Positions 1-8,721 of a stretch of 25,817 nt of DNA are shown piece after piece. The number at the start of each line of letters is the position of its first letter. Positions within the stretch are counted from its first letter, which is position 1. The notes beneath the pieces are model-generated. The model saw only the letters and a program-made list of their open reading frames with translations. It was not told the origin of the DNA and ran no database searches. The position numbers were made by a program, and so were the translations under genes. This DNA is from CAYFHQ01 sp964342805 (GTDB taxonomy: Bacteria > Bacillota > Clostridia > Peptostreptococcales > Acidaminobacteraceae): positions 1 through 25,817 of the forward strand of contig CAYFHQ010000050.1 of assembly GCA_964342805.1 (NCBI GenBank), given 5' to 3'.

Positions 1-22
1 TTGCTATGATTTTTATTTTCTA

Positions 23-54
23 AAGTTGAAAGTTGAATTATGCAATTTCCTCAA
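23..54. repeat. Left copy of 32-bp terminal inverted repeat
   Basis: These 32 bases are the exact reverse complement of 25769-25800 near the other end of the window. Outside the repeat (1-22 versus 25801-25817) the two ends differ. The inner boundary at 54 coincides with the point where recognisable aldo/keto reductase coding sequence begins. The arrangement fits two terminal inverted repeats of an insertion element, each seen for only about 50 bases because the contig stops inside it. No transposase is visible, so the family cannot be named. An assembly artefact is the main alternative. Confidence 0.7.
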
Positions 55-1102
55 TTATCTGGACACGGCCTATCCCTATCACCTGGGGGCGTCAGAGTCC
101 TTTTTGGGTTCCCACGTCCTCAAGGACGGCTACCGGGAAAAGGTCAATATCGCCACCAAATTACCCTGCTTCTCGATAAACAAGACGGAGTCCATGGAGG
201 AGATCTTCAACAAGCAACTGGAAAAACTCCAGGTGGACTACATAGACTACTACCTGCTCCATGCCCTGGACCTACTCACCTGGGAGAAAATGGTGGACCT
301 CGGAGTCATTGCATTTATGGACAAAATCCAAAAGGAGGGCAAGGTCCGTCACATGGGCTTCTCCTTCCATGGCCAGCGGGAAGACTTTAAGGTCATCGTG
401 GACGGCTACGACTGGGCGTTCGCCCAAGTCCAGTACAACCTCATTGACGAGCACTTTCAAGCAGGGATTGAGGGGATCGAGTATGCCTCCAGCAAGGGAA
501 TGGGGATCATTGTCATGGAACCCTTAAGGGGAGGCTCTCTAGTGGGCAAGCTACCCACAGAGGTTCAAAAAATCTATGACGCAGCACCCGTCCAGCGGTC
601 TGCAGCTGACTGGGCCCTCCGCTGGATCTGGAACAACCCCCACGTGACCCTAATCCTGTCTGGGATGAATGACGATGCGCACATTAGGGAAAACATTGCC
701 GTCGCTACAGACAGCTTGCCCCAGGGCCTGTCGGATGAGGAGTTAGGCCTGCTCAATGAGGTGAAAGACACCTACAACCGTCTCCTGCAGGTGGGCTGTA
801 CCGGCTGTGCCTACTGCATGCCCTGTCCCGCAGGTATTGACATTCCAGCGGCCTTTAAAAACCTCAACAACTATCACATGTTCTCCAAAATGGAGGCTCG
901 CATGTACCACATGGCCTATTTGGGCATTCAAACCAAGGACAAAAAGGCCCACTGGACCAGCACATGCATTGACTGTGGCAAGTGTGAAAAACACTGTCCC
1001 CAGCACATCGAGATCCGCAAGGAGTTCAAACATGTCCAAGAACATTTAGAAGGCCCAGTCACAAGAGCAGTGGCTGCGGTGGTGAGAAGGGTACGGCCAT
1101 AG
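53..1102 (+). pseudogene. 5'-truncated aldo/keto reductase with C-terminal 4Fe-4S cysteine motifs
   Basis: NAD(P)H-dependent aldo/keto reductase of the FeS-containing subfamily, probably a cytoplasmic carbonyl or aldehyde reductase. The fragment enters the family at NYLDTAYPYH, which carries the catalytic Asp and Tyr. It continues through the catalytic Lys (ATKLPC) and His (YLLHAL), then the barrel and cofactor region (LSGMND). The C-terminus has CTGCAYCMPCPAGIDI and CIDCGKCEKHCP, typical 4Fe-4S ligand clusters. About 35 N-terminal residues with the first beta strand are missing: upstream bases belong to the terminal repeat. The frame stays open to the window edge and has a TTG at 26, but the residues encoded there do not resemble the family. 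It is therefore disrupted by an insertion or cut by the assembly. A TetR gene follows after 57 bp. Confidence 0.85.
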
Positions 1103-1159
1103 CGCATCTTTTGGGCAAAAAGTGTATACTAGTAGAAAACCGTGAAAGCGAGTCCGACC

Positions 1160-1774
1160 ATGTACGAAGCATTTTTGTCCTTAAAAGCAGAAAAACAGAA
1201 GACGATTATCAACGCAGCAATGACTGAATTTGTGAAAGGTGGCTATGAAAAGGCCTCTATCAATGATATCGTGACCGCGGCGGGTATCTCCAAGGGATCC
1301 ATTTTTTATTACTTTAAAAACAAGAAGTACCTCTTCCTCTACCTCTTTCAATATGGGGAGGAGCTGATTGAAGAAGAGTTTTGCAGGGTCTTGCAGATGG
1401 GGGAAAGAGACCTCCTGAGCCGCATTGGGAACATGATGCACGGCAACGTCTTTTTGCTCAATACCCATCCCCTGGTCTTTGAGTTTGTCCGCATAGCCAA
1501 GCAGGAGAAAAGCGAGGCGGTGGCCAGCGAAATCACTCGGATCAAAGACGCCTCCATGGAGGGCCTCCAGGCCAAGCTCATGTCTGACATAGACGAAAGC
1601 CTCTTTAAGGATGCCGTCAATGTTCACCAGGCCATTTTTGTCATTACTGCAACCCTGGAAAAGCTGGTCAACCAATTTATCATTGACGAGGCTTACAGCA
1701 TGGAGGAAGTGGAGGACCAGACCCAAAACTACCTAGACTTTTTCCGGTCCGTCTTCTACAAAGAAACAGAATGA
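1160..1774 (+). CDS. TetR/AcrR-family transcriptional regulator
   Basis: DNA-binding repressor of the TetR family, 204 residues from ATG 1160. The N-terminal helix-turn-helix is clear: an AAMTEFVKGGYEKASINDIV stretch, then AAGISKGSIFYYFKNKK, the standard recognition helix signature. The C-terminal ligand domain is divergent and gives no effector. An in-frame GTG at 1142 would add six residues, but neither start has a convincing Shine-Dalgarno sequence. I prefer the ATG because MYEAF is a common beginning in clostridial relatives. A TATACT at 1125-1130 may be a -10 element, but no good -35 is seen. It lies just downstream of the aldo/keto reductase in the same direction, so it may regulate that gene; this is inferred from position only. 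A strong terminator follows. Confidence 0.9.
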   Translation: MYEAFLSLKAEKQKTIINAAMTEFVKGGYEKASINDIVTAAGISKGSIFYYFKNKKYLFLYLFQYGEELIEEEFCRVLQMGERDLLSRIGNMMHGNVFLLNTHPLVFEFVRIAKQEKSEAVASEITRIKDASMEGLQAKLMSDIDESLFKDAVNVHQAIFVITATLEKLVNQFIIDEAYSMEEVEDQTQNYLDFFRSVFYKETE

Positions 1775-1810
1775 ACCATACACCTGTAATAAACCATGAG
1801 CAAGTCCATT

Positions 1811-1846
1811 AACACCTCGATTGGGAAACAGTCGAGGTGTTTTTTA
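1811..1846 (+). terminator. Intrinsic terminator after the TetR gene
   Basis: A perfect 10-bp stem (AACACCTCGA at 1811-1820 with TCGAGGTGTT at 1832-1841) and an 11-nt loop run into a T tract. It sits 36 bp past the TetR stop codon. Confidence 0.88.
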
Positions 1847-1957
1847 TGTGGCGACCAGACAGACTTGTACCTTGCTACAGATAGTTGCAAAAAGTGTAAA
1901 TAAACCTGAAAAGTGGGTATAGACTACATGATTACATTCTTTTATCGGGAGGACGTC

Positions 1958-3370
1958 ATGGTAACGGAGTCATACACCCGCAAGGTAGAATTTGAAAAAG
2001 TCATTGTGGATATTTCCAATCGATTCATACAAATGGGCAATAACATAGCAGATCCTATTTCCTATGCCCTGGAACAGATTGGCCTCTTTACCCAGGCGGA
2101 CCGGGCCTATGTTTTTGAGTTTTCAAAAGACATGAAAACTGTGAGTAATGCCTACGAATGGTGTAGGCCAGGTGTCCAGTCCTTTAAGGAAAAAATGCAT
2201 GACATTCCAACCAGCAAGTTCCCCTGGTGGATGGCCCAAATCGTCCAGTGTGACCATATGATGATTGGGTCTGTGGATGACCTTCCTGAGGAGGCACAGC
2301 CCGAAAAAATGCTCATTAAGAGCCTCCACGCCTTGTCCATGGTAATCATTCCCGTCTGGTCCAAGCGGGTCCTCAAGGGTTTTATTGGCCTGACAGATAC
2401 CCACAAAACCCATGGTTTCAACACCGAGGACATGAACCACCTCCAACTCATAGCGGGCATGTTGGGCCATGGCTACACCCATAAGGACCACGACGACCAA
2501 ATTGAAGACAAGAACCGACAACTGGAAAAGCAACTCAAAGAACTCAAACTTTTGGAGATGCGCCTTGTCCAACATGAAAAGATGGCTGCCATTGGTCAGC
2601 TTGCCGCTGGCTTGGCCCATGAAATCAATAATCCTTTGAGCTTTGTGGCCAGTAATTTTGACCACTTAATAGAAACTCTGGAGTCCATGCGACCCATTTA
2701 CCTATACCTTCATGAACTCCTGGACTCAGAAACCATGGACGCTAGGCAGGTTCAGGCCCTCCATACACAGCTCCTTAAGGAGTGGCGTAAGGGCAAACCA
2801 GACTACCTCAACCAGGAGCTACCCTTCCTTGTGGACGAGTCCAAACGGGGTTTAGCTAGGATCAGCGATATCGTCATGAACCTCCGTCAGTTTTCCAACG
2901 AGCAACCGGAGATTTCGGGCTTGATCGACTTACGAGACCTGGTCACAGACTCCATTCAACTCATGGGTTCCGCCCGCAGTGACCACTATGACATAAAGAC
3001 ACACTTTGAGGACCATGCAATAATCAAGGGCAACCTCAGTGACCTGGGCCAGGCCTTTATCAATATTATGGAGAATGCAATGGACGCCATCGACGTGGCT
3101 TGTCCCGACCAGGGGCTGGTGGATATTTCTGTTGCTCAGGAGGGCAATCGGGTGGTTTGCCGGATAGAGGATAATGGTGTGGGGATCGACCAGGACCAGA
3201 TGGAGCAAATCTTTGACCCCTTCTTTACCACCAAGGAAGTGGGCCAGGGGACGGGCCTGGGTCTGAGTATTGCCTATGACAGTATTGTCAATAAACATCA
3301 CGGTGAGATCATGGTAGAGCAAGGAAGCCAGGGGGGAGCTGCCTTTATTCTGTCCTTTCCCCGTCCATAG
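1958..3370 (+). CDS. Soluble sensor histidine kinase with GAF-like N-terminal domain
   Basis: Two-component sensor kinase, 470 residues, no membrane segment. Residues about 10-180 resemble a GAF sensor domain. A charged coiled coil (about 185-215) leads to the HisKA domain. The H-box is GLAHEINNPLSF with phosphoacceptor His221. The HATPase domain has an N-box (NIMENAMDAI, about 370), G1 (DNGVGID, about 405), an F-box (FDPFFTTKE) and G2 (GTGLGLSIAY). These match the family that includes HAMP-less PAS/GAF kinases. The start at 1958 is chosen because GGGAGGA lies 4 nt upstream. An in-frame GTG at 1913 and ATG at 1928 lack such a site. No response regulator is adjacent, so it is an orphan kinase with unknown signal. 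It is flanked by terminators on both sides and is probably transcribed alone. Confidence 0.9.
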   Translation: MVTESYTRKVEFEKVIVDISNRFIQMGNNIADPISYALEQIGLFTQADRAYVFEFSKDMKTVSNAYEWCRPGVQSFKEKMHDIPTSKFPWWMAQIVQCDHMMIGSVDDLPEEAQPEKMLIKSLHALSMVIIPVWSKRVLKGFIGLTDTHKTHGFNTEDMNHLQLIAGMLGHGYTHKDHDDQIEDKNRQLEKQLKELKLLEMRLVQHEKMAAIGQLAAGLAHEINNPLSFVASNFDHLIETLESMRPIYLYLHELLDSETMDARQVQALHTQLLKEWRKGKPDYLNQELPFLVDESKRGLARISDIVMNLRQFSNEQPEISGLIDLRDLVTDSIQLMGSARSDHYDIKTHFEDHAIIKGNLSDLGQAFINIMENAMDAIDVACPDQGLVDISVAQEGNRVVCRIEDNGVGIDQDQMEQIFDPFFTTKEVGQGTGLGLSIAYDSIVNKHHGEIMVEQGSQGGAAFILSFPRP

Positions 3371-3403
3371 AGCGTGCGAAAGGGAAATAAATCTTGAATT
3401 TTG

Positions 3404-3448
3404 GAGGAGAAACCTCGGCCAAAGGGCCAGTGGTTTCTCCTCTTTTCT
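3404..3448 (+). terminator. Intrinsic terminator after the histidine kinase gene
   Basis: A perfect 11-bp stem (GAGGAGAAACC at 3404-3414 with GGTTTCTCCTC at 3432-3442) precedes TTTTCT. The loop contains a further GGCC/GGCC pairing. The 3' arm ends only 18 bp before the -10 of the next gene. Confidence 0.85.
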
Positions 3449-3460
3449 ATTGATTTGGTA

Positions 3461-3466
3461 TATAAT
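3461..3466 (+). promoter_or_regulatory. Candidate -10 (TATAAT) for the P-type ATPase gene
   Basis: A perfect TATAAT lies 35 bp before the ATG at 3501. No good -35 is visible at 16-18 bp spacing; that position falls in the 3' arm of the preceding terminator. It is weak support on its own, but no other promoter is seen between the terminator and the gene. Confidence 0.4.
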
Positions 3467-3500
3467 AGAAAAGCAAGTCCAAACGCGAGGAGGATACCTG

Positions 3501-6125
3501 ATGAAACGTTATAATCAAACCAGTGCAGAGGTCCTGGAAGACCTGGGAGTAAGTCCAGACAAGGGACTTGGGTCTTCGGAGGTCTCGGTCCTTAGAGACA
3601 GGCACGGGGTTAACCAACTGGATGAAAAGAAGCCCAAACCCCTATGGGTCAAGTTCCTAGAAAACTTTAAGGAGTTTATGGTCCTCATTCTTTTGGCCGC
3701 TGCGGTGGTTTCCTATGTATTACACGAAAAGGCAGACGCCTATATTATATTGGCCATTGTGATCCTGAATGCTGTGATCAGTACCATCCAAGAGGCCAAG
3801 GCAGAGGCGTCATTGGCGGCCCTCAAGGAGTTGTCAGCACCCAAGTGTATCGTCATTCGGGATGGTAAACCGGTAGAGATTGAAGCCGTTGACCTGGTCC
3901 CAGGTGATATTGTCCAAATTGAAGCTTGAAATTACATACCGGCAGACGGACGTTTGATCGAATCTTCCAGTCTAAAAATTGAAGAATCAGCCTTAACTGG
4001 GGAGTCGGTACCCGTTGAAAAACAAGAAGGCGTGATCGACAAGACCAATCTAGCTGTTGGTGACCAGGGCAACATGGTCTTTTCAGGAACGGTCATTACC
4101 TATGGCCGGGGCCAGTTTGTGGTGACTGCCACGGGTATGGATACGGAAATCGGAAAAATCGCCCACATGATGATGGAGACCAAGGAGGAGAAAACACCCC
4201 TCCAAGAAAAACTCCACGAAATCGGCAAGGTCCTGGGCCTCTTGGTCCTTGGGGTTTGTGTGGTCATATTTGGCCTGGGCATGTTCCAGGGCCGTGACCT
4301 CTTCGACATGTTCTTTACTGCAGTCAGTTTAGCCGTTGCGGCCATACCAGAAGGCCTACCAGCCGTGGTGACCATTGTATTGGCCCTGGGTGTGGTTCGC
4401 CTATCCAAGGAGAATGCAGTCATTCGAAAACTGCCAGCGGTGGAAACCCTGGGGTCCAGCTCGGTCATCTGCACCGATAAAACGGGGACCCTGACACAAA
4501 ATAAAATGACTGTGGTGTCCCTCTATACCTTGGATGGCTATAAGGAAATTAGCCAGAAGGATATGGACATTTCAACGGCAGAAAAAGACTTGATCACAGG
4601 CCTTGTCCTTTGTAATGACGCATCGGTGGAAGGGGACAAGGAAATTGGAGACCCTACGGAGACTGCCTTGGTGCGCCTGGGTCTGGACGTGGACCTATCG
4701 AAAGAAAGTCTAGAAGGTCAAATGCCCCGGGTGAGTGAACTCCCCTTTGAGTCAGACCGAAAAATGATGACCACTATTCACCAGGTAGACGGTGGACTCA
4801 TGGCCTATACCAAGGGGGCCACAGACGAAATGCTCCAGCGGTGTAGCCTTATTGTAGTGGGTGGTCAGGTGGTAACCCTAACTGAGACCCATAAGGCAAC
4901 CATCCTAGAGCAAAATGAAGCCATGGGCGGCAAGGCCTTGCGGGTCCTAGGACTGGCCAAACGCCAATGGTCCAGTGTACCAGAGGACCTCACTTCGGCC
5001 ACCTTGGAAAGTCAGTTGGTCTTCATGGGACTAGTAGGCATGATCGACCCACCCCGTGACCAAGCCAAGGCATCCATGACCACTTGTAAAGAGGCGGGCA
5101 TCCGCCCCGTCATGATCACGGGGGACCATAAGATCACAGCCACGGCCATTGCCAGTGAGTTGGGCATCTTACGCGAAGGGGACCAAGTCATGACTGGTAG
5201 TGAACTCAACCAGCTGACCCAAGAAGAGCTCAATGACCGGGTGGAGTATGTCAGTGTCTATGCCCGTGTTTCTCCTGAGCACAAGGTCAAGATCGTTAAA
5301 GCCTGGCAGAGCAAGAACCAGGTGGTCGCCATGACCGGGGACGGGGTCAATGACGCTCCAGCCCTACAAATGGCAGAGATCGGGACAGCCATGGGCAAGG
5401 TAGGAACAGACGTTTCCCGAAATGCAGCAGACATGGTCCTAATGGACGACAACTTTGCCACCATCGTTTCTGCAGTACGGGAGGGGCGGGGAATCTTCCA
5501 GAATATCCGCCGGACCATTCGCTATCTACTGTCCTGTAATATTGGAGAGATTATCCTCTTGTTCTTTGCCATGGTCCTCAATATGCCGGTCCCCCTTATT
5601 CCCATTCACATTTTATGGGTCAACCTGGTGACCGATAGCTTCCCAGCCCTGGCCCTGGGGGTTGAACCCATGGACGACGATATCATGAGTCGGCCGCCGC
5701 GCCCCAAGGGAGAGAGTGTCTTTGCAGACGGACTAATGAAAAAACTGGTCTTGGAAGGGGCCATGGTGGGGTCGATCTCTTTGGCGGTCTTTATCTACGC
5801 CCAGCAGTTTGGCCTGGTCACTGCTCAGACCATGACCTTTTTGACCATTGCTTTTTCCCAGTTGACCCATTCCATTAATGTCCGGTCCGACCAGTCGGTC
5901 TTGTTCGGAAAGGGCCTGCTTACCAATAAGCTGTCCCTGGGCGCCATTGCCCTGTCCGCAAGCTTACAGGCCATTGTGGTTTCTGTTCCAGCCCTTCAAG
6001 GGATCTTTAAGGTCACCAGTTTGACAGGCAACCAGTGGACGGTGGTCCTACTGGCCTCCCTCATTCCTTTGGTGGTTGTGGAAGGACTCAAGTTCATTGG
6101 GTCCATGAGCAAAATGGATAATTAA
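3501..6125 (+). pseudogene. P-type Ca2+-ATPase (SERCA-like P2A) with an in-frame TGA at 3927-3929
   Basis: Membrane calcium-pumping ATPase, 875 codons in a single frame from ATG 3501 (AGGAGGA 6 nt upstream). Order: cytoplasmic N-terminus; M1-M2 (about 55-105); actuator domain with TGES at 166-169; M3-M4 with AAIPEGLPAV, a Ca2+-site motif; phosphorylation DKTGT (Asp326); KGATDE in the nucleotide domain; MITGDH and MTGDGVNDAP hinge motifs; M5-M10. M5 NIGE and M6 NLVTD match SERCA calcium ligands. The frame is interrupted once, at codon 143: ...VQIEA-TGA-NYIPADG. Relatives read EAGDYIPADG here, so a single GGA-to-TGA change explains it. The upstream 142-residue piece and the downstream part from TTG 3954 are each incomplete. 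Everything else is intact and undecayed, so this is a very recent nonsense mutation or a sequencing error. TGA ends other genes here, so it is a true stop. Confidence 0.9.
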
Positions 6126-6190
6126 TGTGTGAAGTCCCTGAGACTGGGTAAAAACGAGAAAAAGCCCATTTGCCAGAAAGGTAAAATCTT

Positions 6191-6226
6191 AACCCGCTGC
6201 TTGTCTTGCAATCAGCGGGTTTTCTT
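6191..6226 (+). terminator. Intrinsic terminator after the Ca2+-ATPase gene
   Basis: A perfect 9-bp stem (AACCCGCTG at 6191-6199 with CAGCGGGTT at 6213-6221) is followed by TTCTTG and another T-rich stretch. It lies 65 bp past the ATPase stop. Confidence 0.8.
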
Positions 6227-6306
6227 GTGGTTTTTTGTGTCGATCCCCTTTCCTAATGCTTTTTTAAGATTCCTATGATAGAGTTTGACTGCAAGGAGGT
6301 AGACAG

Positions 6307-7299
6307 ATGAGAAAGAAGACATGGATGATTGCCCTGGGGATTATGGCATTCTTCCTTTTGACCATTATATTGGGGAACGTCCTCACCATTGGCGAGAAAG
6401 TAGGCCGGGTTCACCCCTTCCTGGAGGTGGCCTTTTATGTGATTGCAGGTGGGCTCTTGGCTTGGATCACCCTCGTCCCCCTATTGCGGGTCCTCCGCTA
6501 CCCCACAGACCGGGTAGGAGACTACATGGTAGAGACCCCAGCCATTCCAGACAAAAGACTCAAGAAGACTGTCAGAAGGCTCTTACAGGACAACCGGGTT
6601 TCTGCAGGCCACCGGGCAAGTCTCCAGCAGGCCTTAACTGAAAAGAATAATGACTTGGCCCTGGCCACTATCCAGGCGGTCTACATAGACCGTAAGGCCA
6701 CCATTGAGGTGGAGATTGAAAGGAACAGTAGCCTGGTCATGATGGCTTCTTCCCTGTCACAAAATGGCCTCTTGGACGCCGTGGCTGTCATCTACTACAA
6801 TGTGAGAATGGTCCGCGGAATCGTTGAAATATCGGGGTTTAGACCAACGATAAAGCAGTTAGTCCGCATGTACGGGGACATATTTGCAGCGGCCTTTATC
6901 TTTAATACCATTGAAGAAATCGAGCCAGAAGCTTTCTTGGAGGACGTCCTGGACTCCTCGGGAGAAAAGTTCTTTGCTAAAGTCTTCAGCAAGATCTCTG
7001 GTTCAGTCATCCAGGGGGTCCTGTCCGCTTATATCACAGCCAAGGTGGGCTACGTAACCCAGTATTGGCTCTATATGACAGAGGAAGACTTCCAGGAGAC
7101 CAATATCAAGAAATTGGCCCGTGGACAGGCCCGTAAGACAGTGGGGGCCATCCTGAAAAAGGGGGCAGTGGCCATGCCCAACCAGGTCACCACCTATGCC
7201 AGCAAGTGGTTCGGCAAGAAGGTGGAGGCTGGTGCAGAAGAGATAGTTGAAGGTGCCCAAGGGGCAAAAGAAGAGCCAACAAATCAGGAACCCGCCTAG
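6307..7299 (+). CDS. DUF697 / YcjF-like membrane protein
   Basis: 330 residues, function unknown. Two N-terminal hydrophobic segments (about 7-27 and 40-63) anchor it in the membrane. The middle holds a DUF697/YcjF-like stretch (LLDAVAVIYYNVRMVRGI, then GFRPTIKQLVRMYGD, about 155-200), which in relatives is linked to GTPase-associated and stress-related membrane proteins. The C-terminal tail is charged, Ala/Glu/Lys-rich and probably cytoplasmic. AAGGAGG lies 7 nt before the ATG. A TATGAT at 6274-6279 could be its -10, but no -35 was found. It has its own terminators on both sides, so it is monocistronic. Assignment to the family is by motif only, with no functional claim. Confidence 0.75.
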   Translation: MRKKTWMIALGIMAFFLLTIILGNVLTIGEKVGRVHPFLEVAFYVIAGGLLAWITLVPLLRVLRYPTDRVGDYMVETPAIPDKRLKKTVRRLLQDNRVSAGHRASLQQALTEKNNDLALATIQAVYIDRKATIEVEIERNSSLVMMASSLSQNGLLDAVAVIYYNVRMVRGIVEISGFRPTIKQLVRMYGDIFAAAFIFNTIEEIEPEAFLEDVLDSSGEKFFAKVFSKISGSVIQGVLSAYITAKVGYVTQYWLYMTEEDFQETNIKKLARGQARKTVGAILKKGAVAMPNQVTTYASKWFGKKVEAGAEEIVEGAQGAKEEPTNQEPA

Positions 7300-7337
7300 T
7301 TGCGGACTTATAGCTAGCTGAAAATACAACATGAAAA

Positions 7338-7385
7338 GGGATCTTGCAGGGTGACAAGGGTGTCACTGGCAAGATCCCTATTTTA
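7338..7385. terminator. Bidirectional terminator between convergent genes
   Basis: A perfect 10-bp stem (GGGATCTTGC at 7338-7347 with GCAAGATCCC at 7369-7378) has an inner GTGAC/GTCAC pairing. The plus side continues TATTTTATT and the minus side CCCTTTTCAT, so it can serve both the DUF697 gene and the HD-GYP gene, which converge here. Confidence 0.8.
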
Positions 7386-7389
7386 TTGC

Positions 7390-8493
7390 TTATTCCGTGT
7401 ATTTTAGTCCCGTAATATTGATATGGGGCACCTTGGTTAAGTCTACAACCGTATTGGCACCGTTCAATAGGCTGATACGGGGTTTCGCTGGATTGCTGCT
7501 TTGGGCGACTACAACTGCATAGTCGTAGGTGCTGAGGGCAACGTGGGAGCCGGTTGGAAACCTGGCAACCATGGACTTAAAGACATTGAACATATTCCTG
7601 TCGTATTCAATATCTAAAGACCGCTCCATAATCTCCAGTGCCTTGTGCTGGGGGTAGGCCCTACGGAAGGGCCGGTCGCTGGTCAGGGCATCAAATCCAT
7701 CTGCAATGGATACTACCTTGGTCAGGTCGTGGATTTCAGTGTCGCAAAGGCCCTTGGGGTAGCCACTACCATCCAGTCGTTCATGGTGCTGGAGGCAGAT
7801 CAGGCGGGTATAGCTGTTTACAAAGCTACAATTGTGAATACACTCATAGGTGATAGAGGGGTGCTGAAAGACCAGTTCTTTTTCTTTTTCGTTATAACGC
7901 CCATGTTTATTGAGGACTTCTTCTGGTATACTGACTTCTCCAACGTCTTTGAGTAGAGAAGCCAGGGCGATGGCCCTGATTTTATAGATAGGAAATTTTA
8001 ATCGGACACTCAAAAGAACAGCAAGTACAGCAACCTGTATACTATGCTGGAATTCGTACTCATATAGGGTTTTGAGTTCCATCAGCTCCACATACTCTGG
8101 TCGATGGTGGATAAGGAAGTGGATGAGATCGTCTGTGAGCTCTACAATGTTACCAATCACCTTGTCCCTGCGGCTGAGGAGCTTGTGCATATGGTGGGAG
8201 CTTGTTGCCCGTCTAGCTTTGTGGGTACGATACAAAAAGTGGACGGACTTGTAGAGGTTATGCAGTTCTTCAATCAAGTGGTGTTTTAGTTTAGCTGGAA
8301 TAAGTTCGTCTGGTAGTTCGTCAACGTCGTCGTCTGAGACATAGAGGGAATAGTAGCCGTTTGACCGTATGCGGTCAAGGAGTTTTTCTGTGATCACAGT
8401 CCCTTGCTTGAGCAGCGTATTGTTGTTCCGATCCAGTAACGTTACACCCAGTTTCTGATTGAGCTTAACATACTCAATGGGGAGTAAGCGCAT
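7390..8493 (-). CDS. HD-GYP-domain protein with degenerate HD motif
   Basis: 367 residues. The N-terminal about 75 residues (MRLLPIEYVKLNQKLG...) resemble the small domain often found before HD-GYP in Bacillota. The C-terminal half is an HD-GYP domain, the family that hydrolyses cyclic di-GMP. Seen: YEFQHSIQVAVLA, then LLKDVGEVSIPEEVLNKHG, FQHPSITYE, HHERLDGSGYPKG (GYP at 244-246) and VVSIADGFDALTSDRPFR. The HD pair itself is altered: relatives have LLHDIGK, here it is K182-D183 with a following Glu, so a metal-binding His is lost. Activity may be absent or changed. The start at 8493 is fixed by AAGGAG (8502-8507, complement) 8 nt upstream. It is transcribed divergently from agrA, so a link to quorum sensing is possible but only inferred from position. 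Confidence 0.88.
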   Translation of the reverse strand: MRLLPIEYVKLNQKLGVTLLDRNNNTLLKQGTVITEKLLDRIRSNGYYSLYVSDDDVDELPDELIPAKLKHHLIEELHNLYKSVHFLYRTHKARRATSSHHMHKLLSRRDKVIGNIVELTDDLIHFLIHHRPEYVELMELKTLYEYEFQHSIQVAVLAVLLSVRLKFPIYKIRAIALASLLKDVGEVSIPEEVLNKHGRYNEKEKELVFQHPSITYECIHNCSFVNSYTRLICLQHHERLDGSGYPKGLCDTEIHDLTKVVSIADGFDALTSDRPFRRAYPQHKALEIMERSLDIEYDRNMFNVFKSMVARFPTGSHVALSTYDYAVVVAQSSNPAKPRISLLNGANTVVDLTKVPHINITGLKYTE

Positions 8494-8580
8494 GGTGGAA
8501 TCTCCTTTCTTGAAAGTATTTATACCCCATTCACCATGACTTCCAACAATTGTTATAAGATAGACACGATTGAACTCGGG

Positions 8581-8610
8581 TTGCAGATCAAAAAGAGAAA
8601 CTGATACAAT
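8581..8610 (+). promoter_or_regulatory. Candidate promoter for agrA-agrC
   Basis: TTGCAG (8581-8586) and TACAAT (8605-8610) are separated by 18 bp. This would give a leader of about 105 nt before agrA. A 7-bp inverted repeat (CTAGGAG at 8615-8621, CTCCTAG at 8646-8652) lies near the predicted start of transcription and could be an operator or leader hairpin. Confidence 0.45.
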
Positions 8611-8721
8611 TAGACTAGGAGATACCATGGGCAAATAGTGTCCTACTCCTAGGTGTATATAATTGATAAAACAAGAAGATGATCGTCTGATTTTTATAGA
8701 AGTATATGGGAGGGGATTCAA

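Noticed and set aside
1181..1726. Long minus-strand reading frame opposite the TetR gene.
   Set aside because: It mirrors the TetR coding sequence in the opposite strand, has no ribosome binding site and no family resemblance.
3927..3929. TGA in the Ca2+-ATPase read as selenocysteine or as a reassigned tryptophan codon.
   Set aside because: The family has Gly here, no convincing SECIS-like hairpin follows, and TGA ends other genes such as the TetR gene, so an ordinary stop is simpler.
7338..7378. Repeat unit of a CRISPR array.
   Set aside because: It is a single hairpin between convergent genes with no repeated spacer pattern; no CRISPR-like repetition occurs anywhere in the window.
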